From Parahaliea maris (GTDB lineage: Bacteria; Pseudomonadota; Gammaproteobacteria; Pseudomonadales; Halieaceae), in NCBI RefSeq assembly GCF_008064665.1, contig NZ_VRZA01000004.1, positions 186,001 to 250,000 on the forward strand: 64,000 nucleotides of DNA, in the 5' to 3' direction. Under the pieces are notes generated by a model that did no database searches, had not been told where the DNA came from, and saw only the letters and a list, made by a program, of their open reading frames with translations. How positions within the stretch are numbered: position 1 is the first letter of the stretch; each line of letters starts with the position of its first letter. Of the stretch, positions 17,862 through 26,609 are shown in pieces. A program made the translations under genes and the position numbers.

Positions 17862-18998
17862 ATGTTCTGGTTGCTGGTTGCCGTTGTGGCACTGTGCGCG
17901 TTCACCGTGTTCAAGCTGCGCGGAGCCAATCTCACCTGGCTCGACGAGCCGCTCCCTGCCCCTGCCAACACGCCGCCCTCCGACGGTCACCAGGGGGTGG
18001 TGGAGCAACTGGGCGAGTTGACGCGCGCCAGTCAGGGCCTGCGGGGCAGGGCCCGTATTCACTCCATCCGCCGGGCCATGGACGCCATTAGCGAGGGGCG
18101 GGACCTGCACAGCCGCTTTGTCCCGGTGACAGAGGGCGGGGTCCGTGGCGAGTGGGTATTGGCCCCCGGCTGTGACGCGGACCAGCGCCTGCTGTATATC
18201 CACGGTGGCGCCTGGCTGGCGGGCAGCCCTCGCAGCCACCGCACCATTACCGACGCCCTGTCGCGACTCAGTGGCTGCGCCGTGTTCTCCCTGGATTATC
18301 GCCTCATGCCCGAGAACTCGCGGCGCGACGGTATTGAAGACTGCCAACAGGCCTGGCGCTGGCTGTTGCACAACGGCCCCGAGGGTCCGGCACCCGCCCG
18401 GTTTATGGCGGTCGCGGGTGACTCCGCGGGCGGCAACCTGACGCTGTCGTTGATCGCCTGGATTCGCGATGAGGGGCTGCGCCAGGCCGACGCGGCGGTG
18501 GCCTTTTCACCGGCGACCGACGGTACGCTCACGTCGCCCAGCCTGAGTAGCAACCAGGCTAGCGATCCCATGCTCGGCCCGGCCTTCGGCGCCATGCTGC
18601 GCTACCCCCGTCCGCTGCTGTGGTGGAGCAGTTGGCTGGGCAGCCGGTTCTTCCCCTCCGACCCGATCGTGTCCCCCCTGCGAGGTGATCTGCGCGACCT
18701 GCCACCGGTGCTGGTGCAGGCCAGCGAGGCAGAGATGCTGCTGGATGATGCCCGTCGCTACGTGCGCCGGGCCCGGGCTGCGGGCTCTGCGGTTGAGCTG
18801 CAGACCTGGCCGCACATGGTGCACGTGTGGCAGTTGTTCACGCCTGAACTGGAGGAAGCGGACGCGGCACTTGCCGAGGTCGCGCGGTTCCTGCAGGAGG
18901 CTGGCGCGCGGCCTCCCGGCCGGCTACAGGAGGCGCAGGGCCAGGGAGACCCCGGTTCCGGGGAGAATCCGGTGGCTGAAGAGGGCGCCACCCTATGA
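17862..18998 (+). CDS. Alpha/beta hydrolase fold-3 esterase (HSL family)
   Basis: A 378-residue esterase or lipase of the hormone-sensitive-lipase family, with an N-terminal membrane anchor (about residues 2-18). It has the oxyanion motif YIHGGAWLAG, the nucleophile elbow VAGDSAGGNL (Ser), and an Asp/His pair late in the protein (EAEMLLDDA, HMVHVWQ). ATG 17862 follows CAGGAGA. Its stop overlaps the start of the acyltransferase by 4 bases (ATGA), so the two are translationally coupled. Together they suggest lipid remodelling, with hydrolysis and re-acylation by neighbouring membrane-bound enzymes. Confidence 0.92.
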   Translation: MFWLLVAVVALCAFTVFKLRGANLTWLDEPLPAPANTPPSDGHQGVVEQLGELTRASQGLRGRARIHSIRRAMDAISEGRDLHSRFVPVTEGGVRGEWVLAPGCDADQRLLYIHGGAWLAGSPRSHRTITDALSRLSGCAVFSLDYRLMPENSRRDGIEDCQQAWRWLLHNGPEGPAPARFMAVAGDSAGGNLTLSLIAWIRDEGLRQADAAVAFSPATDGTLTSPSLSSNQASDPMLGPAFGAMLRYPRPLLWWSSWLGSRFFPSDPIVSPLRGDLRDLPPVLVQASEAEMLLDDARRYVRRARAAGSAVELQTWPHMVHVWQLFTPELEEADAALAEVARFLQEAGARPPGRLQEAQGQGDPGSGENPVAEEGATL

Positions 18999-19747
18999 AT
19001 GTAGTGCGCTCTGCCCTGGTGTTCCTGTGGATGGTGGTGTCGGTGATTCCGATTGGCGTGGTGCTGCTGACGGGGTCCCTGTTTGTCCGGGACGACAAGC
19101 TGTGGTGGTGGTTTGCAGTACCCTGGCTGCGCGGCGTCATTTTGGTCGCCCGGGTTATCGGCGGCGTTCGATACCGGGTGCACGGGGCGGAAAACCTGCC
19201 GGCCAAGGATGACATGCGCCGCATTGTGCTGTGCCCCAAGCACCAGTCCACCTGGGAAACCTTTTTCTTTCCCAGCATGACACCGCACCCCCTGGCCTAC
19301 GTGTTCAAGAAGGAGCTGCTGTCGATACCGGTATTTGGTTGGTGTATGGCGCGGCTGGGCATGATCCATATCGACCGCAGCAGACGCAACGAGGCCTGGA
19401 ACAAGGTGGCCGAGCAGGGCGCCGAGCTGATGGATCGCGGCAAGTGGGTGATCATGTTCCCGGAGGGCACCCGCACCGAGCGGGGCAAACGCGGCGCCTA
19501 CAAAACCGGCGCCACCCGCCTGGCGGTGGCCACCGGTGCCAGTGTGATTCCGGTGGCGGTGACCTCCGGTCGCTGCTGGCCGCGCCGCTCTTTCTCGTTC
19601 ATTCCCGGGGTGGTTGATGTCTCCATAGGCACGCCGGTGTCAGCAGCCGGCCGCGAGGCGGGGGAGTTGATGGACGAGGTTGAACGCTGGATTGAAAATG
19701 AAATGCAGCGCCTCGACCCGGAGGCCTACCCCCGCCGGGCTGCCTGA
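18995..19747 (+). CDS. plsC: 1-acylglycerol-3-phosphate O-acyltransferase (PlsC family)
   Basis: A 250-residue membrane acyltransferase that makes phosphatidic acid from lysophosphatidic acid. An N-terminal transmembrane helix (about residues 6-28) precedes the catalytic motif KHQSTWETFF, in which the usual H(X)4D is H(X)4E, a variant known in proteobacterial PlsC paralogues. Motif III is FPEGTRTE and motif IV is VIPVAV. It overlaps the upstream esterase. A second PlsC elsewhere in the genome may be the essential one. Confidence 0.92.
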   Translation: MNVVRSALVFLWMVVSVIPIGVVLLTGSLFVRDDKLWWWFAVPWLRGVILVARVIGGVRYRVHGAENLPAKDDMRRIVLCPKHQSTWETFFFPSMTPHPLAYVFKKELLSIPVFGWCMARLGMIHIDRSRRNEAWNKVAEQGAELMDRGKWVIMFPEGTRTERGKRGAYKTGATRLAVATGASVIPVAVTSGRCWPRRSFSFIPGVVDVSIGTPVSAAGREAGELMDEVERWIENEMQRLDPEAYPRRAA

Positions 19748-19761
19748 TACAAGGCGCTGCG

Positions 19762-20226
19762 CTAGCGCTGGAACTTGGTACTGAGCACGATCGAGGTGGT
19801 GGTTTTTTCCACCCCCTCGATGGCGCCGATGGCGTCCAGTACCGCGTCCATTTCCTCGGTGGTGGGGGCCTCCACGGTGGTGACCAGGTCATAGACCCCA
19901 CTCACCGTCTGCAGGGTTTTCACCGCGCTGATTTCGCCGAGTGCCGCCCCGATGCGCTGGGCCAGTTTGGGGTTGATCTGGATCATCACGTGGGCGCGCA
20001 GCATGCGCGCCCGGAACTGCTCGTTGTAGCGCAGGGTGTAGCCTTCGATGACCCGCCGCCGTTCCAGGCGCGCGATGCGGTCCTGGACGGTGGAGCGGGA
20101 CAGGCCCAGCTCCCGGGCCAGGGCGCTGGTGCTGGCCCGGGCATTGGCCGTCAGCAGGTCCAGCAGGCGGCGGTCGGTCTTGTCGAGGGTATCGAGGGTG
20201 TCCAGTGTACTCACGGTCAGTGGCAT
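19762..20226 (-). CDS. Lrp/AsnC family transcriptional regulator
   Basis: A 154-residue regulator. The N-terminal helix-turn-helix (about 15-65: LDKTDRRLLDLLTANARAST, LGLSRSTVQDRIARLERR) is followed by the RAM effector domain (about 75-150), with TVSGVYDLVTTVEAPT typical of the family. It is divergent from the decarboxylase gene, and an inverted repeat covers its start codon. It therefore probably represses itself and controls the decarboxylase, presumably in response to an amino acid; that link is inference from position. Confidence 0.93.
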   Translation of the reverse strand: MPLTVSTLDTLDTLDKTDRRLLDLLTANARASTSALARELGLSRSTVQDRIARLERRRVIEGYTLRYNEQFRARMLRAHVMIQINPKLAQRIGAALGEISAVKTLQTVSGVYDLVTTVEAPTTEEMDAVLDAIGAIEGVEKTTTSIVLSTKFQR

Positions 20227-20244
20227 TCCGTTAAATTGACGGAA
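20226..20244. promoter_or_regulatory. Candidate Lrp/AsnC operator
   Basis: TTCCGT-TAAATTG-ACGGAA is a perfect 6-base inverted repeat overlapping the regulator start codon. A similar CGTTAATCCGTCA follows at 20251-20263, as expected for an octameric regulator that binds phased sites in a divergent promoter. Confidence 0.45.
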
Positions 20245-20329
20245 ATTTTGCGTTAATCCGTCAGTTTTGTCGATTCATTCTGGCGAATGATGTCCCTACA
20301 CTGGGGGCAGAATTCGAAAAGGAGCCAGT

Positions 20330-22234
20330 GTGAGTCCCCAGCCTGTTACCGTCGCCATTGTCAGTGGCGACACCCCGAGACGTGAGAACCTGCTGGCCGG
20401 CCTGGCCCGAAGTGCGGCCGCTGATACCCGCCGTCACGGTGATTTTGACCTCGAGTTCACCGCCTGCGACAGCGGTGATGCCCTGTTGCGACTCGCCGCG
20501 GAGCGCGGAGAACTGCAGGCAGCCGTCCTCGACCTGCCGGGCCTGGCAGGCGCTGCCGCGTTGCCGGAGAAACTGCGCGCCCTGCGCCCGGAGCTCGACC
20601 TCTTCGTGATGGTGGAACCCGAGGGTGACACCGTTGAAGGGCGTGCTGAACTGCTGGACCGGGACGACATCAGCCCCGGTCAGCTGTGCCGCCACATTCG
20701 CAGCGCCGTCGCCCGCCGTGCCCGCACTCCCTTTGCGGACACCCTGAGGGACTATGTATACAGCGCCAAGGACGCCTGGCACACCCCCGGCCACTGCGGT
20801 GGCGACAGCCTGCGCGACAGCCCCTGGGTAGCGGACTTCTACCACATGATGGGCGAGCACATCTTTAACACTGATCTCTCGGTATCGGTGCAGTCACTGG
20901 ATTCCCTGCTGGAGCCCCACAGCGTGATCCAGGAAGCCCAGGAACTGGCCGCCGAGGCCTTTGGCGCACAGCATACGTTTTTTGTTACCAACGGCACGTC
21001 AACGGCCAACAAGGTGATTGTGCAGCACCTGCTCGGTGCCGGTGGCAAGGTCATACTCGACCAAGCCTGCCACAAGTCGGTCCACCACGCGGTGATCCTT
21101 TTCGGTGCCGAGCCGGTTTACCTGCCCGCCTCGGTCAACAGCCGCTATGGCATGTACGGACCGGTGCCACAGAAGCATGTGTTCGACGCACTGGAACAGC
21201 ACCCGGAGGCGCGCCTGCTGGTGCTCACCTCGTGTACCTACGACGGCTTCCGCTACGACCTCGCGCCGATCATCGCCGCGGCCCACGAACGTGGTGTCAA
21301 GGTCCTGATCGATGAGGCCTGGTATGCCCACGGCAGGGCGCACCCCGCATTTCGTCCCAACGCGCTGGACTGCGGTGCAGACTACGTGACCCAGAGCACC
21401 CACAAGATGCTGTCCGCTTTCTCCCAGGCCAGCATGATTCACGTGGCGGACCCGGACTTCGACGAGCACCGTTTTCGCGAAAACCTCAACATGCACACCT
21501 CCACCAGCCCCCAGTACGCGATGATTGCCAGCCTGGACGTGGCCCGCAAGCAGGTGAGCCTGGAGGGGTACAGCCAGTTGCAGCGCTGCCTTGGTATCGC
21601 CACGCGGTTGCGCGAGGGCATCCAGAAAACCGGTGTGTTCCGGGTGCTCGAGCTGGAGGACATGTTGCCCGCCAGCCTGGTGGATGACGGCATTCGCCTC
21701 GACCCGCTCAAGCTCAGCGTCGATGTCAGCGCTTCGGGCATGAGCGCGCGGGAAGTCCAGTTGGCGCTGTTTGAGGATTACGGCATCCAGATCGAGAAGG
21801 TCACCCACAATACCTTTACCGTACTGGTGACCCTTGGCGCGACCCAGAGCAAGGTCCTGCGCCTGCTCAACGCATTGCAAAAGCTCGCCAGGCGCGGCCC
21901 CGTGGAGCCCCCGGAGGATGCGCCCGAGGCGCCGGTCAGCGCGCTGCCGCCGCTCTCCGAATTTGTGCGCCTGCCACGGGAGGCGTTCTTTGGCCCGGCG
22001 CGTGAGCGGGCCCTTGACCGCGAGGACGGCGGCATCAACGAGGCCCTGGTCGGTGCGATTAGTGCCGACCAGGTGGTGCCTTACCCGCCGGGCATACCCG
22101 CCCTCAACCCGGGGCAGCTCATTACCCGGGAAGTGGCCAGCTTCCTGCTGGCCCAGTATCGCAGCGGTAACGGGATCGAACTCCACGGCCTGGTGGAGCG
22201 GGGCGGCAGGCCCTACCTGCGGGTCTGCGCCTGA
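20330..22234 (+). CDS. Orn/Lys/Arg decarboxylase (PLP-dependent)
   Basis: A 634-residue decarboxylase of the fold-type I group that turns a basic amino acid into a polyamine or diamine. The N-terminal 120 residues form a receiver-like wing domain. The major PLP domain follows, with FVTNGTSTANK, QACHKSVHHA, DEAWYAHGRAHP and the PLP lysine in STHKMLSAFS. The C-terminal domain ends near 634, shorter than the 710-750 residues of E. coli inducible enzymes. The start is a GTG with AAAAGGAG 6 bases upstream. The Lrp neighbour suggests amino-acid control. Which substrate is used cannot be told here. Confidence 0.92.
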   Translation: MSPQPVTVAIVSGDTPRRENLLAGLARSAAADTRRHGDFDLEFTACDSGDALLRLAAERGELQAAVLDLPGLAGAAALPEKLRALRPELDLFVMVEPEGDTVEGRAELLDRDDISPGQLCRHIRSAVARRARTPFADTLRDYVYSAKDAWHTPGHCGGDSLRDSPWVADFYHMMGEHIFNTDLSVSVQSLDSLLEPHSVIQEAQELAAEAFGAQHTFFVTNGTSTANKVIVQHLLGAGGKVILDQACHKSVHHAVILFGAEPVYLPASVNSRYGMYGPVPQKHVFDALEQHPEARLLVLTSCTYDGFRYDLAPIIAAAHERGVKVLIDEAWYAHGRAHPAFRPNALDCGADYVTQSTHKMLSAFSQASMIHVADPDFDEHRFRENLNMHTSTSPQYAMIASLDVARKQVSLEGYSQLQRCLGIATRLREGIQKTGVFRVLELEDMLPASLVDDGIRLDPLKLSVDVSASGMSAREVQLALFEDYGIQIEKVTHNTFTVLVTLGATQSKVLRLLNALQKLARRGPVEPPEDAPEAPVSALPPLSEFVRLPREAFFGPARERALDREDGGINEALVGAISADQVVPYPPGIPALNPGQLITREVASFLLAQYRSGNGIELHGLVERGGRPYLRVCA

Positions 22235-22334
22235 GGGGTATTCGCGGCACCTGTCGGAGGTTACAGGCTTGGCCCCTGCCGTCACCCTGTAATAGGCTAT
22301 GGCCCCTTTCCCGCAGCAGCACAGGAACCAGGCC

Positions 22335-23054
22335 ATGGCCATTCAAACCCGCGAAGTGGAATACACCCACCAGTCAATCACCTTTGCCGGCTGGCTGGCC
22401 TGGGACGACGCGGTGGCATCTCCGCGGCCCGGCGTGGCCGTGGCCCATACCTGGGCGGGGCGGGGTGAATTCGAACAGGGCCGGGCCGAAGCGCTGGCCG
22501 GCCTGGGTTACGTTGGCATGGCACTGGATGTCTACGGCAAAGGAGTGCGCGGTACCAGCGTCGAGGAAAACCAGCAGTTGATGCTGCCCCTCAAAAATGA
22601 TCGCCCCCTGTTGCAGGGCCGCCTGCTGGCGGGCGTGGAGGCGCTCGCGGCCCAGCCCGAGGTCGACGCCAACTGCATGGCAACCATCGGTTACTGTTTT
22701 GGCGGGCTCTGCGCTCTCGACCTGGCCCGGGTGGGCGCTCCCCTGCGTTCGGTGGTCAGCCTGCACGGCCTGTTCGACGCCCCCGGGAACACCGCCGGTA
22801 AAGCCATCGATGCCAGCGTGCTGTGCCTGCACGGATATGACGACCCGATGGCGCCGCCGGAGTCGGTGCTGGCGCTGGCCACGGAAATGTCGGCGGCCGG
22901 AGCCGACTGGCAGCTTCACGCCTACGGCAATACGATGCACGCGTTTACCAACCCGGTGGCCAACAACCCGCAAATGGGGACCGTGTACAGCCCGCTGGCG
23001 GACCGTCGTTCCTGGCAGGCGGTGCAGAACTTCCTCGCCGAGACGCTCGCCTGA
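22335..23054 (+). CDS. Dienelactone hydrolase family protein
   Basis: A 239-residue alpha/beta hydrolase. The dienelactone-hydrolase nucleophile is Cys in the motif GYCFGG, and the Asp/His residues are expected in YDDPMAP and NTMHAFTNP. Dienelactone hydrolases open lactones in halocatechol breakdown, but most genomic members have other or unknown substrates. ATG 22335 follows AGGAACC. It is 15 bases upstream of maiA, so one transcript is likely. Confidence 0.9.
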   Translation: MAIQTREVEYTHQSITFAGWLAWDDAVASPRPGVAVAHTWAGRGEFEQGRAEALAGLGYVGMALDVYGKGVRGTSVEENQQLMLPLKNDRPLLQGRLLAGVEALAAQPEVDANCMATIGYCFGGLCALDLARVGAPLRSVVSLHGLFDAPGNTAGKAIDASVLCLHGYDDPMAPPESVLALATEMSAAGADWQLHAYGNTMHAFTNPVANNPQMGTVYSPLADRRSWQAVQNFLAETLA

Positions 23055-23069
23055 CACCGGAGACACAAC

Positions 23070-23681
23070 ATGATTGAACTCTACGACTACCAGCGTTCCT
23101 CCGCCGCCTTCCGGGTCCGGATTGCCCTCGGCCTGAAAGGGCTTGAATGGCAGTCCCTGCCGGTGAACCTGCTCGAATTCGAACAGCGCGGCGACGCCTA
23201 CCTCGCGGTCAATCCCCAGGGACTGGTGCCGGCGCTACGGCTCGAGGATGGCGCCCTAGTCACCCAGTCGCTGGCGATTCTGGAGTGGCTCGAGGAGACC
23301 CACCCCGAGCCGGCCCTGCTGCCCGCGGCGAGCCTGGATCGCGCCCGGGTGCGCGCCCTGATGTATGCCATCGCCTGTGACATCCATCCCTTGAACAACC
23401 TGCGGGTACTCCGTTACATCACCCGTGAACTCGGGCATAGCGAGGACGAGAAACTGGCCTGGTACCACCACTGGTTGCGCCAGGGTTTCGACGCCCTGGA
23501 GCAACAGGTGACGGGGGAGGATTACTGCTACGGTGGGGAGCTGTCGCTGGCAGACGTCTGCCTGGTGCCGCAGATGTTCAACGCGCGGCGCTTCGAACTC
23601 GACCTGGCGCCGTACCCCCGGCTGGTGGCGATCTCACGGCACCTGGAGAGTATCCAGGCCTTTGCCAGCGCGGCGCCCTGA
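23070..23681 (+). CDS. maiA: Maleylacetoacetate isomerase / zeta-class glutathione S-transferase
   Basis: A 203-residue GST. The zeta-class N-terminal signature is present as RSSAAFRVRIALGLKG; the classical Cys of SSxCxWRVRIAL is Ala here, as in many bacterial members. NPQGLVPAL and the C-terminal HPLNNLRVL are also typical. The enzyme isomerises maleylacetoacetate to fumarylacetoacetate in tyrosine breakdown, using glutathione. No other tyrosine-degradation gene is adjacent, so a different substrate is possible. It follows the dienelactone hydrolase gene closely. Confidence 0.9.
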   Translation: MIELYDYQRSSAAFRVRIALGLKGLEWQSLPVNLLEFEQRGDAYLAVNPQGLVPALRLEDGALVTQSLAILEWLEETHPEPALLPAASLDRARVRALMYAIACDIHPLNNLRVLRYITRELGHSEDEKLAWYHHWLRQGFDALEQQVTGEDYCYGGELSLADVCLVPQMFNARRFELDLAPYPRLVAISRHLESIQAFASAAP

Positions 23682-23716
23682 CAACGATAAGCACAACGAC
23701 AAGAACAACGACAAGG
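23681..23716 (+). repeat. Three tandem 12-base repeats before the thiolase-like gene
   Basis: ACAACGATAAGC, ACAACGACAAGA and ACAACGACAAGG stand head to tail between the maiA stop and the ATG at 23724. The first unit overlaps the stop codon by one base. The last unit merges into the ribosome-binding site (AAGGGG). Confidence 0.9.
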
Positions 23717-23723
23717 GGAAACC

Positions 23724-25235
23724 ATGAGTGACAACCGGCCCGTCCTGATCGGCGTTGCCCAGCAGACCTGGCGCGACAGGGACCCGAGCCGCAGCCTGGT
23801 GGATGCGCTGGCGGACGTCAGCGCCGCCGCGCTGGGCGATACCGGTGCTGCCGGCATTGGCACGGCGATCGACACGGTGGCCACCGTACCCTGTCTCGCC
23901 AACCAGGTGCCGGGCCTCTCGGAGCTGCTGCCCGGCAACATTGGCGATGCACTGTGCCAGCGCCTCGGCCTGAGTGCGCAGACATTTACCGCTCACGTGG
24001 GAGGCAATACGCCCCAGCAGCTGGTAAATTTTTTTGCCGACCGTCTGGCCAGTGGCGCAAGCCGGGGCGTGCTGATCAGTGGCGGGGAATTGTTTGCCAC
24101 CTTGTCCCAGGCCCTGAAAACCGGCGCCGACGTCAGCCACTGGAAGCTGGGCGGGGATGCCGAGCCGGTCGTGCTCGGCGAATATCGCCGACCCTGCAGC
24201 AAGCTGGAACAGGCTCATGGCATGTACGAGCCGGTCAATACCTATCCCCTGTTCGAGAGCGCCCTGCGCCATGCCAAGGGCTGGTCAAAGACGGAGCACC
24301 TCGCAGTGTTGGGCGGGCTGGTCAGCCGCATGAGCGAGGTGGCAGCGGGAAATCCCCATGCCTGGCGCCAGCAACAGTGGACCCCGGAAGCGGCTGTCTC
24401 GACGGCAGACGGCAATCGCTTCATCAGCTACCCCTATACCCGGGTGATGAACGCCATTCTCGCCGTCGATATGGCCACGGCCCTGGTAATGACCACGGCG
24501 GGAACCGCGCAGGAACTCGGCGTTGCCCCGGAACAGATAATCTACCTGCGGGGAACCGCCGACGGCAACGATATCTGGAATGTCAGCGAACGCCCGGTGT
24601 TGCACCAGTCGCCGGCGATCCGCGCCTGCGCGGCCCAGGCCCTGTCCCTGGCGGGCCTGTCGGTCGACGACATGGCCCTGTTCGATATCTACAGCTGTTT
24701 CCCCTCGGCGGTGCAGGTGGCCTGCGACGCCATTGGCATCGCCTGCGACGACCCGCGCGGCGTCACCCTGACCGGCGGGCTGACCCTGTTCGGTGGCCCC
24801 GGTAACAACTATTCCAGCCATGGCATCGTGGAAATGGTGCAGCGGCTGCGGGCAGGGGAGGGCGAGCACGGGATGGTCACCGCCAACGGCAATTACCTGA
24901 CCAAACACTCGATTGGCGTCTACAGCCGCCTTCCCGGTAACGATCCCTGGCCTGTTGGAACCCGTAGAGACCTGCAGGCGGAACTGGACGCTATCCAATC
25001 GCTGCCGGTAGCCGAGTCGCCGCGCGGCCGGGGAACGATCGAGGCCTTCACGGCCAGCTACCAGGGCGACACGCCGGCCCGGGGTATCGTGCTGGGACGG
25101 ATGGAGGACGGCCAGCGCTTTGTCGCCAATACCGGGGCCGATGCCGGTACCCTGGAGCGGCTGGTGAACGAAGGCCTGGTGGGTGTGGAGGGCAGGGTGG
25201 AGCCGTCCGAATCCGGCAATCGTTTCAGCTTCTAG
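23724..25235 (+). CDS. Thiolase/SCP2-like acetyl-CoA acetyltransferase family protein
   Basis: A 503-residue thiolase-fold protein with a C-terminal extension. N-terminal and C-terminal thiolase halves are recognisable, with VGGNTPQQLVNFFADRLASG where canonical enzymes have the Cys nucleophile (CASG), so the usual acyl-accepting cysteine is absent. GGLTLFGGPGNNYSSHGI is conserved near the C-terminal catalytic region, and residues about 430-503 form an OB-like extension. It may be a lipid-transfer or aldolase-type enzyme rather than a true thiolase. It lies upstream of a canonical thiolase operon. Confidence 0.8.
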   Translation: MSDNRPVLIGVAQQTWRDRDPSRSLVDALADVSAAALGDTGAAGIGTAIDTVATVPCLANQVPGLSELLPGNIGDALCQRLGLSAQTFTAHVGGNTPQQLVNFFADRLASGASRGVLISGGELFATLSQALKTGADVSHWKLGGDAEPVVLGEYRRPCSKLEQAHGMYEPVNTYPLFESALRHAKGWSKTEHLAVLGGLVSRMSEVAAGNPHAWRQQQWTPEAAVSTADGNRFISYPYTRVMNAILAVDMATALVMTTAGTAQELGVAPEQIIYLRGTADGNDIWNVSERPVLHQSPAIRACAAQALSLAGLSVDDMALFDIYSCFPSAVQVACDAIGIACDDPRGVTLTGGLTLFGGPGNNYSSHGIVEMVQRLRAGEGEHGMVTANGNYLTKHSIGVYSRLPGNDPWPVGTRRDLQAELDAIQSLPVAESPRGRGTIEAFTASYQGDTPARGIVLGRMEDGQRFVANTGADAGTLERLVNEGLVGVEGRVEPSESGNRFSF

Positions 25236-25373
25236 CGCGGGTTTGTGTGTCATTTTGGGTCAATTTTTTAGCTCTCCGGCATCATTGCGCCAGGGGGCCC
25301 AGGCTCGCAACATGTGGGCCGATTTGCAGTCATCGGGCTGCGCTGACCGACCACCAACGCCAGAGGCTTCATC

Positions 25374-26582
<1,209 letters not shown>

Positions 26583-26609
26583 GCGGCCGTCAGACAGAGG
26601 TTCAAGACA

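Noticed and set aside
20999-22342. 447-codon frame antisense to the decarboxylase
   Set aside because: Composition is typical of an antisense shadow (His/Gln/Ala-rich) and the plus-strand enzyme is complete.
23681-23716. Possible CRISPR-like or satellite array
   Set aside because: Units are contiguous 12-mers with no spacers and only three copies.
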